Made by a program: the position numbers and the translations under genes. Below, piece by piece: positions 35,952 through 45,726 of a stretch of 64,000 nt of DNA. The notes under the pieces were generated by a model. It saw only the letters and a program-made list of their open reading frames with translations, searched no databases and was not told the origin of the DNA. The DNA lies in NCBI GenBank assembly GCA_017618135.1, contig JAFZUV010000017.1, positions 1 through 64,000 of the forward strand, written 5' to 3'. This DNA is from Clostridia bacterium. Its GTDB lineage: Bacteria; Bacillota; Clostridia; Oscillospirales; Acutalibacteraceae. Within the stretch, counting starts at the first letter, position 1. Each line of letters starts with the position of its first letter.

Positions 35952-37231
35952 TGCTTGAAATCTTAAAGAACGCATGGAAGGTAAAAGAGCTTCGCAACAA
36001 GATACTTTTTACCGTGTTCATAATTGCCGTTTTCCGCATAGGTTCGGTAATTCCGGTTCCCTATGTTGATGTTACCGCTCTTAAAGCGGCTAATGAGTCG
36101 GGTGCGACAAGCGACTTTTTCAGTTACCTGTCAATACTTACCGGCGGCGGTCTTGAGTACGGCGCGATATTTGCGATGTCGGTTACCCCGTACATTAACT
36201 CTTCAATTATCATCCAGCTTTTATGCGTAGCCATTCCGGCGCTTGAGCGTCTTTCAAAGGAAGGCGAGGAGGGCCAGAAGAAGCTGGCTGCCATAACAAG
36301 ATACGCAACGGTTGTTCTGGCGCTCATTCAGGGTGTCGCGTACTTCTTCTATTTAAAGGGAAGCAGCTTCTTAAGCGTGTCGGGCGGCGCAACGGTATTT
36401 GCCGCGTTTGTAATCGTTTTATCGTTTACCGCGGGCAGCGCGCTTGTTATGTGGCTCGGTGAGCAGATAGATGTTAAGGGTATCGGGAACGGTATTTCAA
36501 TACTTTTGTTTGCAGGTATAATTTCCCGCGGTCCACAGGCGTTCCGTATGCTCTATGTTTATTGGAAAGAGTACGACCGTCAGGCGGCGGTTATAGGAAT
36601 AGTTTTGATATTCCTTGCCGTTATAGCGTTCATCGTTTGGATGACCAACGCGGAACGCAGGATACCGGTTCAGTACGCTAAGCGCGTTGTGGGAAATAAA
36701 ATGTACGGCGGGCAGAACACGCATATTCCGATAAAGGTAAATATGTCGGGTGTTATGCCGATAATCTTTGCTTCATCTATCCTTATGGTTCCCACTATGA
36801 TTTTAGGGTTTATGAGGAACACCGAAACATCATTTGCAAAGGCGCTGTCGCTTTTCAGTACACGCGGTGTTTTCTATGCGATAATTTACTTCATTTTGAT
36901 TATCGCTTTCGCGTACTTCTATGCTACTATCCAGTTTAATCCGATAGAAATGGCAAACAATCTCCGTAAAAACGGCGGTGCTGTTCCGGGCATTCGTCCG
37001 GGCAAGCCGACATCGGACTTTATTGCCAAAATACTTTCGAGAATTACCCTTTTAGGCGCTGTGTTCTTGAGTGTTGTCGCAATACTGCCTATTATTGTAG
37101 GTAATGTAGGCGGAATAAACATTTCGCTCGGCGGTACATCGGTACTGATTATGGTCGGCGTTGCTCTCGAGACGGTTCAGAATCTTGAATCGCAGATGAT
37201 GATGCGCCACTATAAGGGATTCCTTGACTAA
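35951..37231 (+). CDS. secY: Protein translocase subunit SecY
   Basis: The 426-residue SecY is the ten-helix channel of the Sec translocon. The N-terminal RNKILFTVFIIAVFRIGSVIPVPYVD, the MSVTPYINSSIIIQLL segment and the cytoplasmic loop RKNGGAVPGIRPGKPTSDF are clear. It is coupled to rplO by a one-base overlap and followed by adk, the usual arrangement. Confidence 0.98.
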   Translation: MLEILKNAWKVKELRNKILFTVFIIAVFRIGSVIPVPYVDVTALKAANESGATSDFFSYLSILTGGGLEYGAIFAMSVTPYINSSIIIQLLCVAIPALERLSKEGEEGQKKLAAITRYATVVLALIQGVAYFFYLKGSSFLSVSGGATVFAAFVIVLSFTAGSALVMWLGEQIDVKGIGNGISILLFAGIISRGPQAFRMLYVYWKEYDRQAAVIGIVLIFLAVIAFIVWMTNAERRIPVQYAKRVVGNKMYGGQNTHIPIKVNMSGVMPIIFASSILMVPTMILGFMRNTETSFAKALSLFSTRGVFYAIIYFILIIAFAYFYATIQFNPIEMANNLRKNGGAVPGIRPGKPTSDFIAKILSRITLLGAVFLSVVAILPIIVGNVGGINISLGGTSVLIMVGVALETVQNLESQMMMRHYKGFLD

Positions 37232-37244
37232 TCGGAGAATTATT

Positions 37245-37880
37245 ATGAAACTGATATTATTAGGTGCTCCGGGTGCCGGCAAAGGCACTCAGGCGGAATT
37301 GATTTCCGAAAAATACAACATCCCCACCATTTCGACGGGCAACATTATCCGTGCCGCTTTAAAAGAAGGTACGGAGATGGGGCTTAAGGCTAAAGAGTAT
37401 ACCGAGCGCGGCGAGCTTGTACCCGACGAGGTCGTAATAGGCATAATCGAGGAACGCTTAGAGCTTCCCGACTGTAAAAACGGCTTTATTTTAGACGGTT
37501 TTCCGCGCACGATACCTCAGGCTGAGGCACTTGATAAAATGGGCATTACGGTCGACGCGGCGCTCTCCATCGAAGTTGATGACAGCGAGATAGTAAAGCG
37601 TATGTCGGGCAGAAGAGTATGCCATAAGTGCGGCGCAAGTTTTCATACCGAGTTTAAGAAGCCCAAAAAGGACGGTATATGCGATGCTTGCGGCGATGAG
37701 CTTATTATCCGTAAGGATGACGAGGCGCAAACAGTGCTTAACAGGCTCCAGGTTTTCCATGAGCAGACCGAGCCGCTTAAAAGCTATTACGAAGCACAGG
37801 GCAGGCTCATTGAGGTAGAGGGTCAGGACAAGGTCAGCGACACTACGGCGCTGGTAATGGCCGCGCTCTCTAAGATATAA
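37245..37880 (+). CDS. adk: Adenylate kinase
   Basis: Adk interconverts ATP, ADP and AMP. The 211 residues begin MKLILLGAPGAGKGTQAE with the P-loop at 7-15, then GFPRT, and a LID domain with CHKC and CDAC pairs for structural zinc, as in Gram-positive long-form kinases. The start at 37245 was chosen for the cggaga site. Confidence 0.97.
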   Translation: MKLILLGAPGAGKGTQAELISEKYNIPTISTGNIIRAALKEGTEMGLKAKEYTERGELVPDEVVIGIIEERLELPDCKNGFILDGFPRTIPQAEALDKMGITVDAALSIEVDDSEIVKRMSGRRVCHKCGASFHTEFKKPKKDGICDACGDELIIRKDDEAQTVLNRLQVFHEQTEPLKSYYEAQGRLIEVEGQDKVSDTTALVMAALSKI

Positions 37881-37881
37881 A

Positions 37882-38631
37882 ATGGTGGTTTTAAAAACCG
37901 GTCGCGAGCTTTCCGTTATGAGGGAGGCTTGCAGGATATCGGCAGGAGCATTGAAAGCGGCAGGCGACGCGGTCGAGCCGGGCATTACAACAGCCGAGCT
38001 TGACAGTATAGCCGAGAAGTATATTTTAAGTCAGGGCGGAGTTCCTAATTTTAAAAATTACGAAGGCTATCCCGCCACAGCCTGCATATCAATCAACAAC
38101 GAAGTTATCCACGGAATACCTTCAAACAGGCGAAAAATCGAGGCAGGGGACATTGTTTCCATTGACCTCGGCGCAAAATTTGAAGGGTACCATGGCGATA
38201 ATGCCGCCACATTTGCCTGCGGCGATATATCCAAGCAGGCAAAGCGGCTGATGGAAGTAACGCGTGAAAGCCTTTATAAAGGTATAGCGGCGGCGCTTCC
38301 GGGCGGCAGGATCGGGGATATATCCCACACGGTACAATCTTTTGTGGAAGCGCAGGGCTTCAGTGTGGTAAGAGAATTTGTCGGTCACGGCATCGGCACT
38401 CATCTGCACGAGGCGCCCGAAGTGCCGAATTTCGGAGTCGCGGGACACGGAATGAGGTTGGCTTCCGGAATGACCTTGGCCATTGAACCCATGGTTAACG
38501 CCGGCAATTACGGCGTCAAGGTCTTGCCGGACGGATGGACGGTTTTAACTAAAGACGGTTCTCTTTCGGCTCATTTCGAGCATACTGTGGTAATAACGCC
38601 GGACGGTCCTAAAATTATGACTGTGGCGTAG
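37882..38631 (+). CDS. map: Methionine aminopeptidase, type I
   Basis: Map removes the initiator methionine. The 249 residues show HGIP (H77), the metal ligands D95 and D106 in IDLGAKFEGYHGDN, GHGIGTHLHEAPEVPNFG, and the glutamates in LAIEPM and HFEHTVVIT. It starts one base after the adk stop. There is no N-terminal SH3-type extension. Confidence 0.97.
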   Translation: MVVLKTGRELSVMREACRISAGALKAAGDAVEPGITTAELDSIAEKYILSQGGVPNFKNYEGYPATACISINNEVIHGIPSNRRKIEAGDIVSIDLGAKFEGYHGDNAATFACGDISKQAKRLMEVTRESLYKGIAAALPGGRIGDISHTVQSFVEAQGFSVVREFVGHGIGTHLHEAPEVPNFGVAGHGMRLASGMTLAIEPMVNAGNYGVKVLPDGWTVLTKDGSLSAHFEHTVVITPDGPKIMTVA

Positions 38632-38733
38632 AGGTATGTACAGCCGATTGAATTGCGGTCGGGGATGTGAAGTGTGCATCATAGCCCCGACAAAGGCTAT
38701 AAGCGTTCATAAAAGCAATCTTGGAGGAAAATT

Positions 38734-38952
38734 ATGTCAAAATCAGATATGATAGAGCTTGAAGGCACAGTTGTTGAGTCAATGCCCAACGCAATGTTTA
38801 AGGTGGAGATTAAAGGCGGTCACCAGATACTTGCCCATATTTCCGGCAAACTCCGTATGAATTTTATACGCATTCTGCCCGGTGATAAGGTAACGGTGGA
38901 AATGTCGCCTTATGATCTTTCCAAGGGACGCATAACATGGCGTTCAAAGTAG
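38734..38952 (+). CDS. infA: Translation initiation factor IF-1
   Basis: The 72-residue OB-fold IF-1 ([20 protein letters not shown] and the [15 protein letters not shown] end) is full length. A ttggaggaaa site precedes it. The 102 bases between map and infA hold no gene. Confidence 0.97.
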   Translation: MSKSDMIELEGTVVESMPNAMFKVEIKGGHQILAHISGKLRMNFIRILPGDKVTVEMSPYDLSKGRITWRSK

Positions 38953-38992
38953 ACTTTGGTCTAACAGATAAATTTTAGGAGGTATAATCCAA

Positions 38993-39106
38993 ATGAAAGT
39001 CAGACCTTCTGTAAAAAAGATTTGCGAAAAATGTAAAATCATTAAACGCAAAGGTAAAGTAATGGTTATTTGCGACAACCCGAAGCATAAGCAGCGTCAG
39101 GGTTAA
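38993..39106 (+). CDS. rpmJ: 50S ribosomal protein L36, zinc form
   Basis: A 37-residue protein [20 protein letters not shown] continuing to [12 protein letters not shown], with the C-x2-C, C and H ligands of zinc-binding (C+) L36. The ribosome site ttaggaggtat precedes it. Its position between infA and rpsM is canonical. Confidence 0.97.
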   Translation: MKVRPSVKKICEKCKIIKRKGKVMVICDNPKHKQRQG

Positions 39107-39131
39107 AAGAAAATGGAGGTGCTAATCATTT

Positions 39132-39500
39132 ATGGCACGAATTGCTGGTGTTGATCTGCCTAATGAAAAGCGGGTCGAAATAGGACTCACTTACATTTAC
39201 GGCATAGGTCTTACAACATCCAAAAAGATTTTAAGCGAAACCGGTGTTGACCCCGATGTTCGCGTTAAGGATCTTACAGACGAGGATATATCAAAGCTTC
39301 GTGAGTATATCGACCACAACCTTCAGGTTGAAGGTGACCGTCGCCGTACCGTAGCTCTCGATATCAAGCGTCTTATCGAAATCGGCAGTTATCGCGGTCT
39401 TCGTCACCGCAAGGGTCTTCCCGTAAGAGGTCAGCGCTCCAAGACCAATGCGCGTACCCGCAAAGGTCCGAAGAGAACAATTGCCAACAAGAAGAAATAA
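39132..39500 (+). CDS. rpsM: 30S ribosomal protein S13
   Basis: The 122-residue S13 opens [21 protein letters not shown] and has the conserved [26 protein letters not shown] tail that contacts P-site tRNA and S19. Confidence 0.98.
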   Translation: MARIAGVDLPNEKRVEIGLTYIYGIGLTTSKKILSETGVDPDVRVKDLTDEDISKLREYIDHNLQVEGDRRRTVALDIKRLIEIGSYRGLRHRKGLPVRGQRSKTNARTRKGPKRTIANKKK

Positions 39501-39514
39501 GGAGGTAAGAACTA

Positions 39515-39910
39515 ATGGCTACTGCCAGAAAAGGCGGCGTACGCCGTCGTCGTGAAAAAAAGAACATTGAACGCGGTGCGGCTCATATTCAGTCTACCTT
39601 CAACAACACGATAGTTACCATAACCGATACTCAGGGCAACGCTCTTTCATGGGCTTCTGCCGGTGAGATGGGCTTCAGAGGTTCAAAGAAGTCTACGCCC
39701 TTCGCGGCGCAGAGCGCGGCTGAGCTTGCCGCTAAGAACGCCATGGAGCACGGTCTTAAAACTGTCGAAGTTTATGTTAAAGGCCCCGGCGCCGGTCGTG
39801 AAGCCGCTATCCGTGCTTTGCAGTCGGCAGGACTTGAGGTAAGTATGATAAAAGATGTTACCCCGATCCCGCACAACGGTTGCCGTCCGCCGAAGCGCAG
39901 ACGCGTATAA
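39515..39910 (+). CDS. rpsK: 30S ribosomal protein S11
   Basis: The 131-residue S11 forms the platform near the Shine-Dalgarno helix. It shows [22 protein letters not shown] and ends in the conserved [15 protein letters not shown]. Confidence 0.98.
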   Translation: MATARKGGVRRRREKKNIERGAAHIQSTFNNTIVTITDTQGNALSWASAGEMGFRGSKKSTPFAAQSAAELAAKNAMEHGLKTVEVYVKGPGAGREAAIRALQSAGLEVSMIKDVTPIPHNGCRPPKRRRV

Positions 39911-39932
39911 TCAGAAAGTAGAGGTGTAAAAG

Positions 39933-40559
39933 ATGGCAAGATATACCGGTGCAGTGTGCAGACTTTGCCGCCGCGAGGGGAAAAAGCTTTTCCTTAAAGG
40001 CGAGCGCTGCTATTCCGAAAAGTGTTCAATAAACCAGCGCAGCTATGCGCCCGGTCAGCATGGACAGGGTAGAAAGAAGTCATCAGAATACGGCTTGCAG
40101 CTTCGCGCTAAGCAGACCGCAAGGCGTTTTTACGGTGTTCAGGAAGGACAATTCCGCCATTATTTTGAGGTTGCCGAAAGAAAACAGGGCATTACCGGTG
40201 ATAATCTGCTCCGTATTTTAGAGAGCAGACTCGACAATGTAGTTTACAGAGCCGGATTTGCATCCAGCCGCGCAGAGGCGCGTCAGCTCGTAGGTCACGG
40301 TCATTTTGAAGTGAACGGTCACAGGGTTGATATTGCTTCCTACCTTTTAAAGGCAGGCGATGAGATAGCGGTTTGCGAAAAAGCAAGAGGCTTTGAAAAG
40401 ATGAAAGCTGTCATTGAGGCAAACGGCGCTCGTCCTGTAGCCGAGTGGCTTTCGGTTGACCGCGAGAGGATGACGGTTAAGGTTGTGTCTCTCCCCGAGC
40501 GCGACCAGATTGAAGCTCCTGTCGAAGAGCAGCTCATAGTCGAATTCTATTCAAGGTAA
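39933..40559 (+). CDS. rpsD: 30S ribosomal protein S4, zinc form
   Basis: The 208-residue S4 nucleates 30S assembly. The N-terminus carries a four-cysteine zinc knuckle (CRLC, then C27 and C32 in GERCYSEKC), and the S4 domain follows ([34 protein letters not shown]). It lies between rpsK and rpoA, the Firmicutes alpha-operon variant that includes S4. Confidence 0.98.
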   Translation: MARYTGAVCRLCRREGKKLFLKGERCYSEKCSINQRSYAPGQHGQGRKKSSEYGLQLRAKQTARRFYGVQEGQFRHYFEVAERKQGITGDNLLRILESRLDNVVYRAGFASSRAEARQLVGHGHFEVNGHRVDIASYLLKAGDEIAVCEKARGFEKMKAVIEANGARPVAEWLSVDRERMTVKVVSLPERDQIEAPVEEQLIVEFYSR

Positions 40560-40633
40560 CAGTTGTATTTTTATCCTGCCTTACGCACCGCGGCGGGATA
40601 AGTATAAATATCGGTGCGAGAAGGAGCTTTTAA

Positions 40634-41584
40634 ATGTTAGAAATTGAAAAGCCCAGAATTGAAACGCTCGAATTATCAAGTGACGGAAAATACGGCAAAT
40701 TCGTAATGGAACCGCTGGAGCGCGGTTACGCTACTACGCTTGGCAACAGTATGAGAAGAGTGTTGCTTTCTACTCTTCCCGGCGTTGCCATAACAAGCGT
40801 TAAGATTGACGGTGTGGTTCATGAATTCTCCACCATTCCCGGTGTGAAAGAGGATGTAACCGAGATAGTTCTTAACCTTAAAGGCGTAATAGCCAAGCTT
40901 CATTCGGAAACGCCTAAGCGGATTTATATCGAGGCGGCGGGTCCCGGAGTTGTCACAGCCGCCGATATTAAGGCTGATTTCGAGGTTGAAATTCTTAATC
41001 CCGACCTTTATATAGCGACTCTTGATGAGGGCGCCCGTCTCAATATGGAGATGACGCTTGATAAGGGCAGAGGCTATGTATCGGCGGAGCAGAACAAACC
41101 GGCTCAGAGTATAATCGGCGTTATTCCGATAGACTCTATTTATACTCCGGTTTTAAAGGCAAACTTTAATGTTGACAATACGCGCGTAGGTAATGTTGTT
41201 GATAAAAATAAGCTTACATTGGAGGTATGGACCGACGGTTCTATCGCCGCTAATGAGGCGGTATCGCTTTCAGCGAAGATTTTAATAGAACACTTTGAGT
41301 TGTTCCTTGATCTTGCCGAAGGTGTGAGCGAAACAGGCAGCATTATGGCTGAGAAGAACGACAGTGAGAAAGAAAAGGCGCTCGATCTTACGATTGATGA
41401 GCTTGACCTCTCGGTTCGCAGCTTCAACTGCTTAAAGCGTGCGGGTATTAATACGGTTGAAGATCTTACCAACAAGTCTGAAGAAGATATGATGAAGGTC
41501 AGAAATCTCGGCCGCAAATCTCTCGAAGAGGTTATCGCCAAGCTTGCTTCATTTGGCTTTGGTCTCAAGAAAGATGATGAATAA
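40634..41584 (+). CDS. rpoA: RNA polymerase alpha subunit
   Basis: The 316-residue alpha has the N-terminal assembly domain ([28 protein letters not shown]) and the C-terminal helix-hairpin-helix domain ([22 protein letters not shown]). A hairpin with ATCCTGCC and GGCGGGAT arms in the 74-base gap before it could tune its expression. Confidence 0.98.
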   Translation: MLEIEKPRIETLELSSDGKYGKFVMEPLERGYATTLGNSMRRVLLSTLPGVAITSVKIDGVVHEFSTIPGVKEDVTEIVLNLKGVIAKLHSETPKRIYIEAAGPGVVTAADIKADFEVEILNPDLYIATLDEGARLNMEMTLDKGRGYVSAEQNKPAQSIIGVIPIDSIYTPVLKANFNVDNTRVGNVVDKNKLTLEVWTDGSIAANEAVSLSAKILIEHFELFLDLAEGVSETGSIMAEKNDSEKEKALDLTIDELDLSVRSFNCLKRAGINTVEDLTNKSEEDMMKVRNLGRKSLEEVIAKLASFGFGLKKDDE

Positions 41585-41653
41585 GAATAACGCAAAGTCC
41601 GTCCGTTTAAAGCGGAGCCGGAACGGTCGTTATAATTAAAGGAGTGAAAGTGT

Positions 41654-41995
41654 ATGCCGGGAACAAGAAAACTCGGAAGACCTGCCGACCACAGAACCGC
41701 AATGCTTCGCGCAATGGTCACCTATCTGCTCGAAAACGGCAAGATAGAGACTACCGTGACGCGTGCGAAAGAAGTCAGGTCAATGACAGAGAAATATATT
41801 ACACTCGCGAAAGCAAACAATCTGCACAGTCGCCGCCAGGCAATGGCGTTTATTACTAAGGAGTCGGTAGTTGCTAAGCTCTTTAACGAGATTGCTCCTA
41901 AGTATGCGGATGTAAACGGCGGTTACTGCCGTATTACAAAAACAGGCCCTCGCCGCGGTGACGCCGCAGAGATGGCAATAATCGAGTTAATTTAA
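41654..41995 (+). CDS. rplQ: 50S ribosomal protein L17
   Basis: The 113-residue L17 begins [29 protein letters not shown] and ends with the conserved [22 protein letters not shown]. It is the last gene of the superoperon. Confidence 0.97.
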   Translation: MPGTRKLGRPADHRTAMLRAMVTYLLENGKIETTVTRAKEVRSMTEKYITLAKANNLHSRRQAMAFITKESVVAKLFNEIAPKYADVNGGYCRITKTGPRRGDAAEMAIIELI

Positions 41996-42081
41996 TTCTC
42001 ATGAGCGTTAGTGCTCACATCTTCAATAGCGGTATTGCCGATTCCGAAGAAACAGCTCTTCGGGAAAATGTGTGTACTAAT

Positions 42082-42115
42082 AATCGCCGTCGCCGAAAGG
42101 TGGCGGCGATTTTCA
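42082..42115 (+). terminator. Terminator of the ribosomal superoperon
   Basis: AATCGCC(GT)CGCC and GG(T)GGCGGCGATT arms around a GAAA-type loop, followed by TTTTC. It closes the transcript about 90 bases after rplQ. Confidence 0.8.
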
Positions 42116-42173
42116 TCTGGTAAAACTTACAATAAAAACCACAAAAAAATAACAAAAAAAAGCAAAATTTTAG

Positions 42174-42202
42174 TATACAAATCTTTGTATATTGTGTATA
42201 AT
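42174..42202 (+). promoter_or_regulatory. Promoter with overlapping palindromic operator, dockerin gene
   Basis: The 18-bp perfect palindrome TATACAAATCTTTGTATA (42174-42191) overlaps a possible -35 hexamer TATACA and the spacer; TATAAT is at 42197-42202, 17 bases after the hexamer. A dimeric regulator bound here would block the promoter. Confidence 0.6.
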
Positions 42203-42289
42203 TGTTTTGAAGATTCTGCAAAGCCGTTTTTGCATATTGCTAATATGGTTGAAAGCTGCAGATTTTACAGAAAAGAAAGGAAAATGATT

Positions 42290-45200
42290 ATGTTTTCAAG
42301 AAAATCATTAAGAGGCGTAAAGAAGCTCGGCGCGGTAATTTTGAGCGTGTGTATGATAGTGTCGCTCTTTACCGGTTTCAGCATTTCAAGTGCCACAGAG
42401 CCTGTCGAAACCGTTGACGCGATTTTTATCGGGAAAACAGGAGCCGAGAGGCAGGCTGCCACATTTATTCCGGTAGATATTGCCGAAGAGGGCAACGATA
42501 CTGAAGAGGGCAACGCCTTAGAGGGTGAAAATCATTTCAAACTGATTTTTGATTGTAAAATGCTTTCGGGCACCAAGCCGATAATAGGAGTTTTGCGCGT
42601 GAGAAACTCTGAAGGCGACCCGAGTGGCAGTGCCAATGCGGTGTTCAGCGAGCCCGAATGGTGTGATAACAGCACGGTTACGGTTGAAGACGGTGTATGC
42701 ACCGCTGATATAACTGTTGTGTTTGACAAAAGGCGCAATCCTAACGGCGAAGGTTTCCGTTCGTTCTATATTGTGATAGGCAACTCCTATTTTGACGGTA
42801 CGACGACCACCGCCGGTGATTTTGACGACTCATTTATTATGAGTAATCCAACGCTTTATTATATGGATGAAGGCGAAATAATCGATGAGAACCTTCTGCC
42901 TGAGTTTAATGCTTCAAGCATCAACTTCAACGGAACATATTTCTTCAGAAGTGAAAACGGCGACCAGTGGGATTCTCTGCTCGGCTCGAGCGCAATGCAG
43001 TGGCACGTTCTCGCCTCACCCGCATATGTTAAGCAGGTGAAGGTTCCGGCGGATTTCAACACTTCAGCCGGTTATTCCGCTGAAAGCTTTGTAAAATATG
43101 AGGCAACGGATTTTACGCGCGAGTATTATACAAACGAAAGCTATCCGGATACATATTTCGCAAAGATCCGGAACAGTGCTGACGCGGGCTTTGAAATCAT
43201 TAACGATATAAACAAGAAAATGGTGATTATAGAAGCCAACCACGAGGGCGAAGAAGATGTAATTGCTGACGAAACCATACCGCAGCTTAACAAGGCCGGC
43301 AACATATTCCTTCCGATATCTCTCGGTCAGTATACGCTGCAGGGCGGCGCGACAACCGATAAAAATGTTATCCTCAAGGTTACCTTCAAGGCTGACAGGC
43401 TTGAAGGTGACGCGGCTCCGGTGCTCGGCAGAATAGTAGGTAAGAAAAGCGGCACCAGCGGCAGAGGCTCACAGGGCTGGGGCCTGTCAACAAATAATGT
43501 TCGCAACGCGGCGTATTATAAGAATTATAAGAGAAGCGACAACGGCGGCGGTGTGAGACCGCAGTGTACATATGATCCCGAAACCGGCGAATTTGTCGGT
43601 TGGGTGGGTATGAGCACATCCAATAACGGCAACGCTACCCGCTGGGGAACCAACGAGGTTTTGACAATAGGTAACGCCGAACATGTTTATGAGGAAGGCA
43701 AATTCGATTCAACCAGCTTTAATTCCTCGTTCGCAATCAGCGATATAAAGGTTGACCTTTATGATGTAAGCGTATCGGATAATGTTCATACGGTTACGGA
43801 TTTGATAGCTGAGGATATAGCTCCGCAGTTATATGCCGAAACGGTTGACGATACTTCCAACTGGGCATATCAGTATAACGGCAGCGCGTCAAACCATGAT
43901 CATGATCCTATCCGTGCCAGCCAGTACAAATGGAGCGTTGACGGCTGTACAGGTATGGTACACGCTGAAGATCTCACCTCCTGCATAAAGGAAAATCACA
44001 AATTAACCTACCATGCGGCAGAGGCGAACACATGTGAGTATTGGGAATGCTCTTGCGGCAAAACCTTTGCAGATAGCTTTGCTAAAACAGAAATAACCGA
44101 CACTTCGGCTGCAAAGCAGGCAATTAAAATCGCTGCTTCAGAGCATCCGGCAAGCGCGTTTACAACGGTTAAGCTTGCGGGCTTTAACGGTTGTCAGTGG
44201 TATAGGTTTACTTGCAAGGTAAAACGCACGGGAGAAAAAGATCCGGAGGTATCAACGCTGTATGCGAAATATAACGGAACGAATGCTTGCGAAGCCACAG
44301 CCGGTGGCGATAACGCGGTTATAGAATCCTCCTATGATCCGGAAACGGGTGTTCTTACCGGATACATTATGGGTTGGTTGCCGCCGGATCCCGGAAAGAC
44401 CGACCACTATAATATGAAGACCAGATATCCGTATCTTCGCTATAACCCGATTTCCGGCGCTAACATAGCGATACTTATCGGCAACGGCCACTATGTGGGA
44501 GACGGCGGTTACGTCGGGGATAGTGTTGATACCGAAATTACAATAGGCGAGCCTGAGCTTTACAAGGTAAACTGCATCACATATGATGCCTCCGCGGTTG
44601 ATGAAGCGAAGGCGGCGGAAAATATCGGCGATAACCTTATCGCTCCTATCACGGATAAGACGGTTAAATTCGAAAACGAATATGTAGCGACCTGGAATAA
44701 CGGAAACAACCCGCTTGCCGCTCCTATGGGTAAATGGTACAGCGTCGGTACAGACAAAGAAAATGTTACCGCCAAGAATATACCGGATAATTATTTCTCG
44801 CCCGATTATGTTGAGTGTAATCACGCAACAACCCATGTTGTAGCGGCAGTAGCATCTACTTGCCATACTCAGGGTCACGCCGCATACACCGTTTGCGATA
44901 ATTGCAGCGAGGTAGTATCCGGCTCGGATGCGGCTTTACCGCTTGACCCGGATAATCACGACGGCGGCACATATAAGAAGGGCGGAGTTGCTCCGACTTG
45001 CATTGCTGACGGCAAAGAGGATGACACATACTGCTCCGGCTGTGACGAAATAATAACACCGGGCGCTGTCATTCCTGCGACAGGCGAACATACAACAGGG
45101 GATTGGAATACTAATGAGACATCCCACTGGCATATCTGCACAGTATGCCAGCAGGAGGTTGACAAGGCTGACCACACCTGGACCTGGCAGGTAGTAACGC

Positions 45201-45490
45201 CGGCGACAACCGAGGTGGAAGGCGTTGAAAAAGAGGTTTGCGCCGTATGCGGATATGCGACCGGCAAGACTCAGCCGATACCCGTAATCGGTGCTCATAC
45301 GCCCGGCGATATAAACGGCGACGGCGCTGTTGACAACAGAGACCTTGCAAGACTCTTCCAGAAGCTTTCAGGTTTGGATGTCAGTGTAAACGAATACGCG
45401 CTCGATGTAAACGGCGACGGCGCGGTAAACAACCAGGATATTGCAAGACTCTTTAAGTTCCTTTCGGGCTGGGAAGTATCGATATTCTAA
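42290..45490 (+). CDS. Secreted dockerin-containing protein with three related modules
   Basis: The 1066-residue protein starts with a signal peptide (SRKSLRGVKKLGAVILSVCM and a hydrophobic stretch to about residue 35). Three modules of some 230-280 residues follow, at roughly 37-265, 330-570 and 610-840; each has a Y-D-P-E-T-G-x-x-x-G or related segment, a P-x-LY strand, then a W-rich part ending in V-P-A-D-F or I-P-D-N-Y-F type sequence. Residues about 843-1000 are a CxxC-rich region with H-x-x-C spacing. The last 64 residues are a type I dockerin with two calcium loops (DINGDGAVDNRDLARLF and DVNGDGAVNNQDIARLF). A dockerin docks to a cohesin on a scaffoldin. No catalytic domain is recognised. 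The start at 42290 fits gaaagg; an ATG at 42284 is too close to it. Confidence 0.85.
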   Translation: MFSRKSLRGVKKLGAVILSVCMIVSLFTGFSISSATEPVETVDAIFIGKTGAERQAATFIPVDIAEEGNDTEEGNALEGENHFKLIFDCKMLSGTKPIIGVLRVRNSEGDPSGSANAVFSEPEWCDNSTVTVEDGVCTADITVVFDKRRNPNGEGFRSFYIVIGNSYFDGTTTTAGDFDDSFIMSNPTLYYMDEGEIIDENLLPEFNASSINFNGTYFFRSENGDQWDSLLGSSAMQWHVLASPAYVKQVKVPADFNTSAGYSAESFVKYEATDFTREYYTNESYPDTYFAKIRNSADAGFEIINDINKKMVIIEANHEGEEDVIADETIPQLNKAGNIFLPISLGQYTLQGGATTDKNVILKVTFKADRLEGDAAPVLGRIVGKKSGTSGRGSQGWGLSTNNVRNAAYYKNYKRSDNGGGVRPQCTYDPETGEFVGWVGMSTSNNGNATRWGTNEVLTIGNAEHVYEEGKFDSTSFNSSFAISDIKVDLYDVSVSDNVHTVTDLIAEDIAPQLYAETVDDTSNWAYQYNGSASNHDHDPIRASQYKWSVDGCTGMVHAEDLTSCIKENHKLTYHAAEANTCEYWECSCGKTFADSFAKTEITDTSAAKQAIKIAASEHPASAFTTVKLAGFNGCQWYRFTCKVKRTGEKDPEVSTLYAKYNGTNACEATAGGDNAVIESSYDPETGVLTGYIMGWLPPDPGKTDHYNMKTRYPYLRYNPISGANIAILIGNGHYVGDGGYVGDSVDTEITIGEPELYKVNCITYDASAVDEAKAAENIGDNLIAPITDKTVKFENEYVATWNNGNNPLAAPMGKWYSVGTDKENVTAKNIPDNYFSPDYVECNHATTHVVAAVASTCHTQGHAAYTVCDNCSEVVSGSDAALPLDPDNHDGGTYKKGGVAPTCIADGKEDDTYCSGCDEIITPGAVIPATGEHTTGDWNTNETSHWHICTVCQQEVDKADHTWTWQVVTPATTEVEGVEKEVCAVCGYATGKTQPIPVIGAHTPGDINGDGAVDNRDLARLFQKLSGLDVSVNEYALDVNGDGAVNNQDIARLFKFLSGWEVSIF

Positions 45491-45511
45491 AGCATAAAAT
45501 GAGTAATGCAA

Positions 45512-45545
45512 GGGGACGGTTCATAGCGAACCGTCCCCTTTTTTG
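45512..45545 (+). terminator. Terminator of the dockerin gene
   Basis: Perfect 11-bp arms GGGGACGGTTC and GAACCGTCCCC, five-base loop, then a seven-base T-run. Confidence 0.92.
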
Positions 45546-45614
45546 TTATTTGTTATGCCGACCGATGACATACAATATATACAATAACAATGCGAAAGCA
45601 AGAATGATTTATAG

Positions 45615-45642
45615 GGAACGACCGTTGAGTCGTTCCTTTTTT
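45615..45642 (+). terminator. Second intrinsic terminator
   Basis: GGAACGAC and GTCGTTCC arms with a six-base loop, followed by TTTTTT. Two terminators in a row insulate the phage-like cassette from upstream transcription. Confidence 0.88.
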
Positions 45643-45645
45643 ATA

Positions 45646-45666
45646 CATCTGTTATCTGATATCTGA
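45646..45666 (+). repeat. YRTCTGN heptamer repeat, three units
   Basis: CATCTGT-TATCTGA-TATCTGA, exact heptamers, between the second terminator and the first phage-like gene. Confidence 0.7.
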
Positions 45667-45678
45667 ATTGTCCTTGAA

Positions 45679-45713
45679 TGTCGCAAATTAAGACCTTATG
45701 GTTATTCGCGACA
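45679..45713 (+). promoter_or_regulatory. Inverted repeat immediately before the phage-like cassette
   Basis: TGTCGC (45679-45684) and GCGACA (45708-45713) are perfect arms, with further partial pairing inside (AAT/ATT and ACC/GGT), so the leader can fold into a long hairpin that ends at the ribosome site aggaggga. It may be an operator or a translation control element. A weak promoter TTGAAT-17-TATGGT overlaps it. Confidence 0.45.
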
Positions 45714-45726
45714 GGAGGGATACCGG

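Noticed and set aside
42011-42289. Long upstream extension of the dockerin gene frame
   Set aside because: It passes through the rplQ terminator and the promoter; the signal peptide and ribosome site place the start at 42290.
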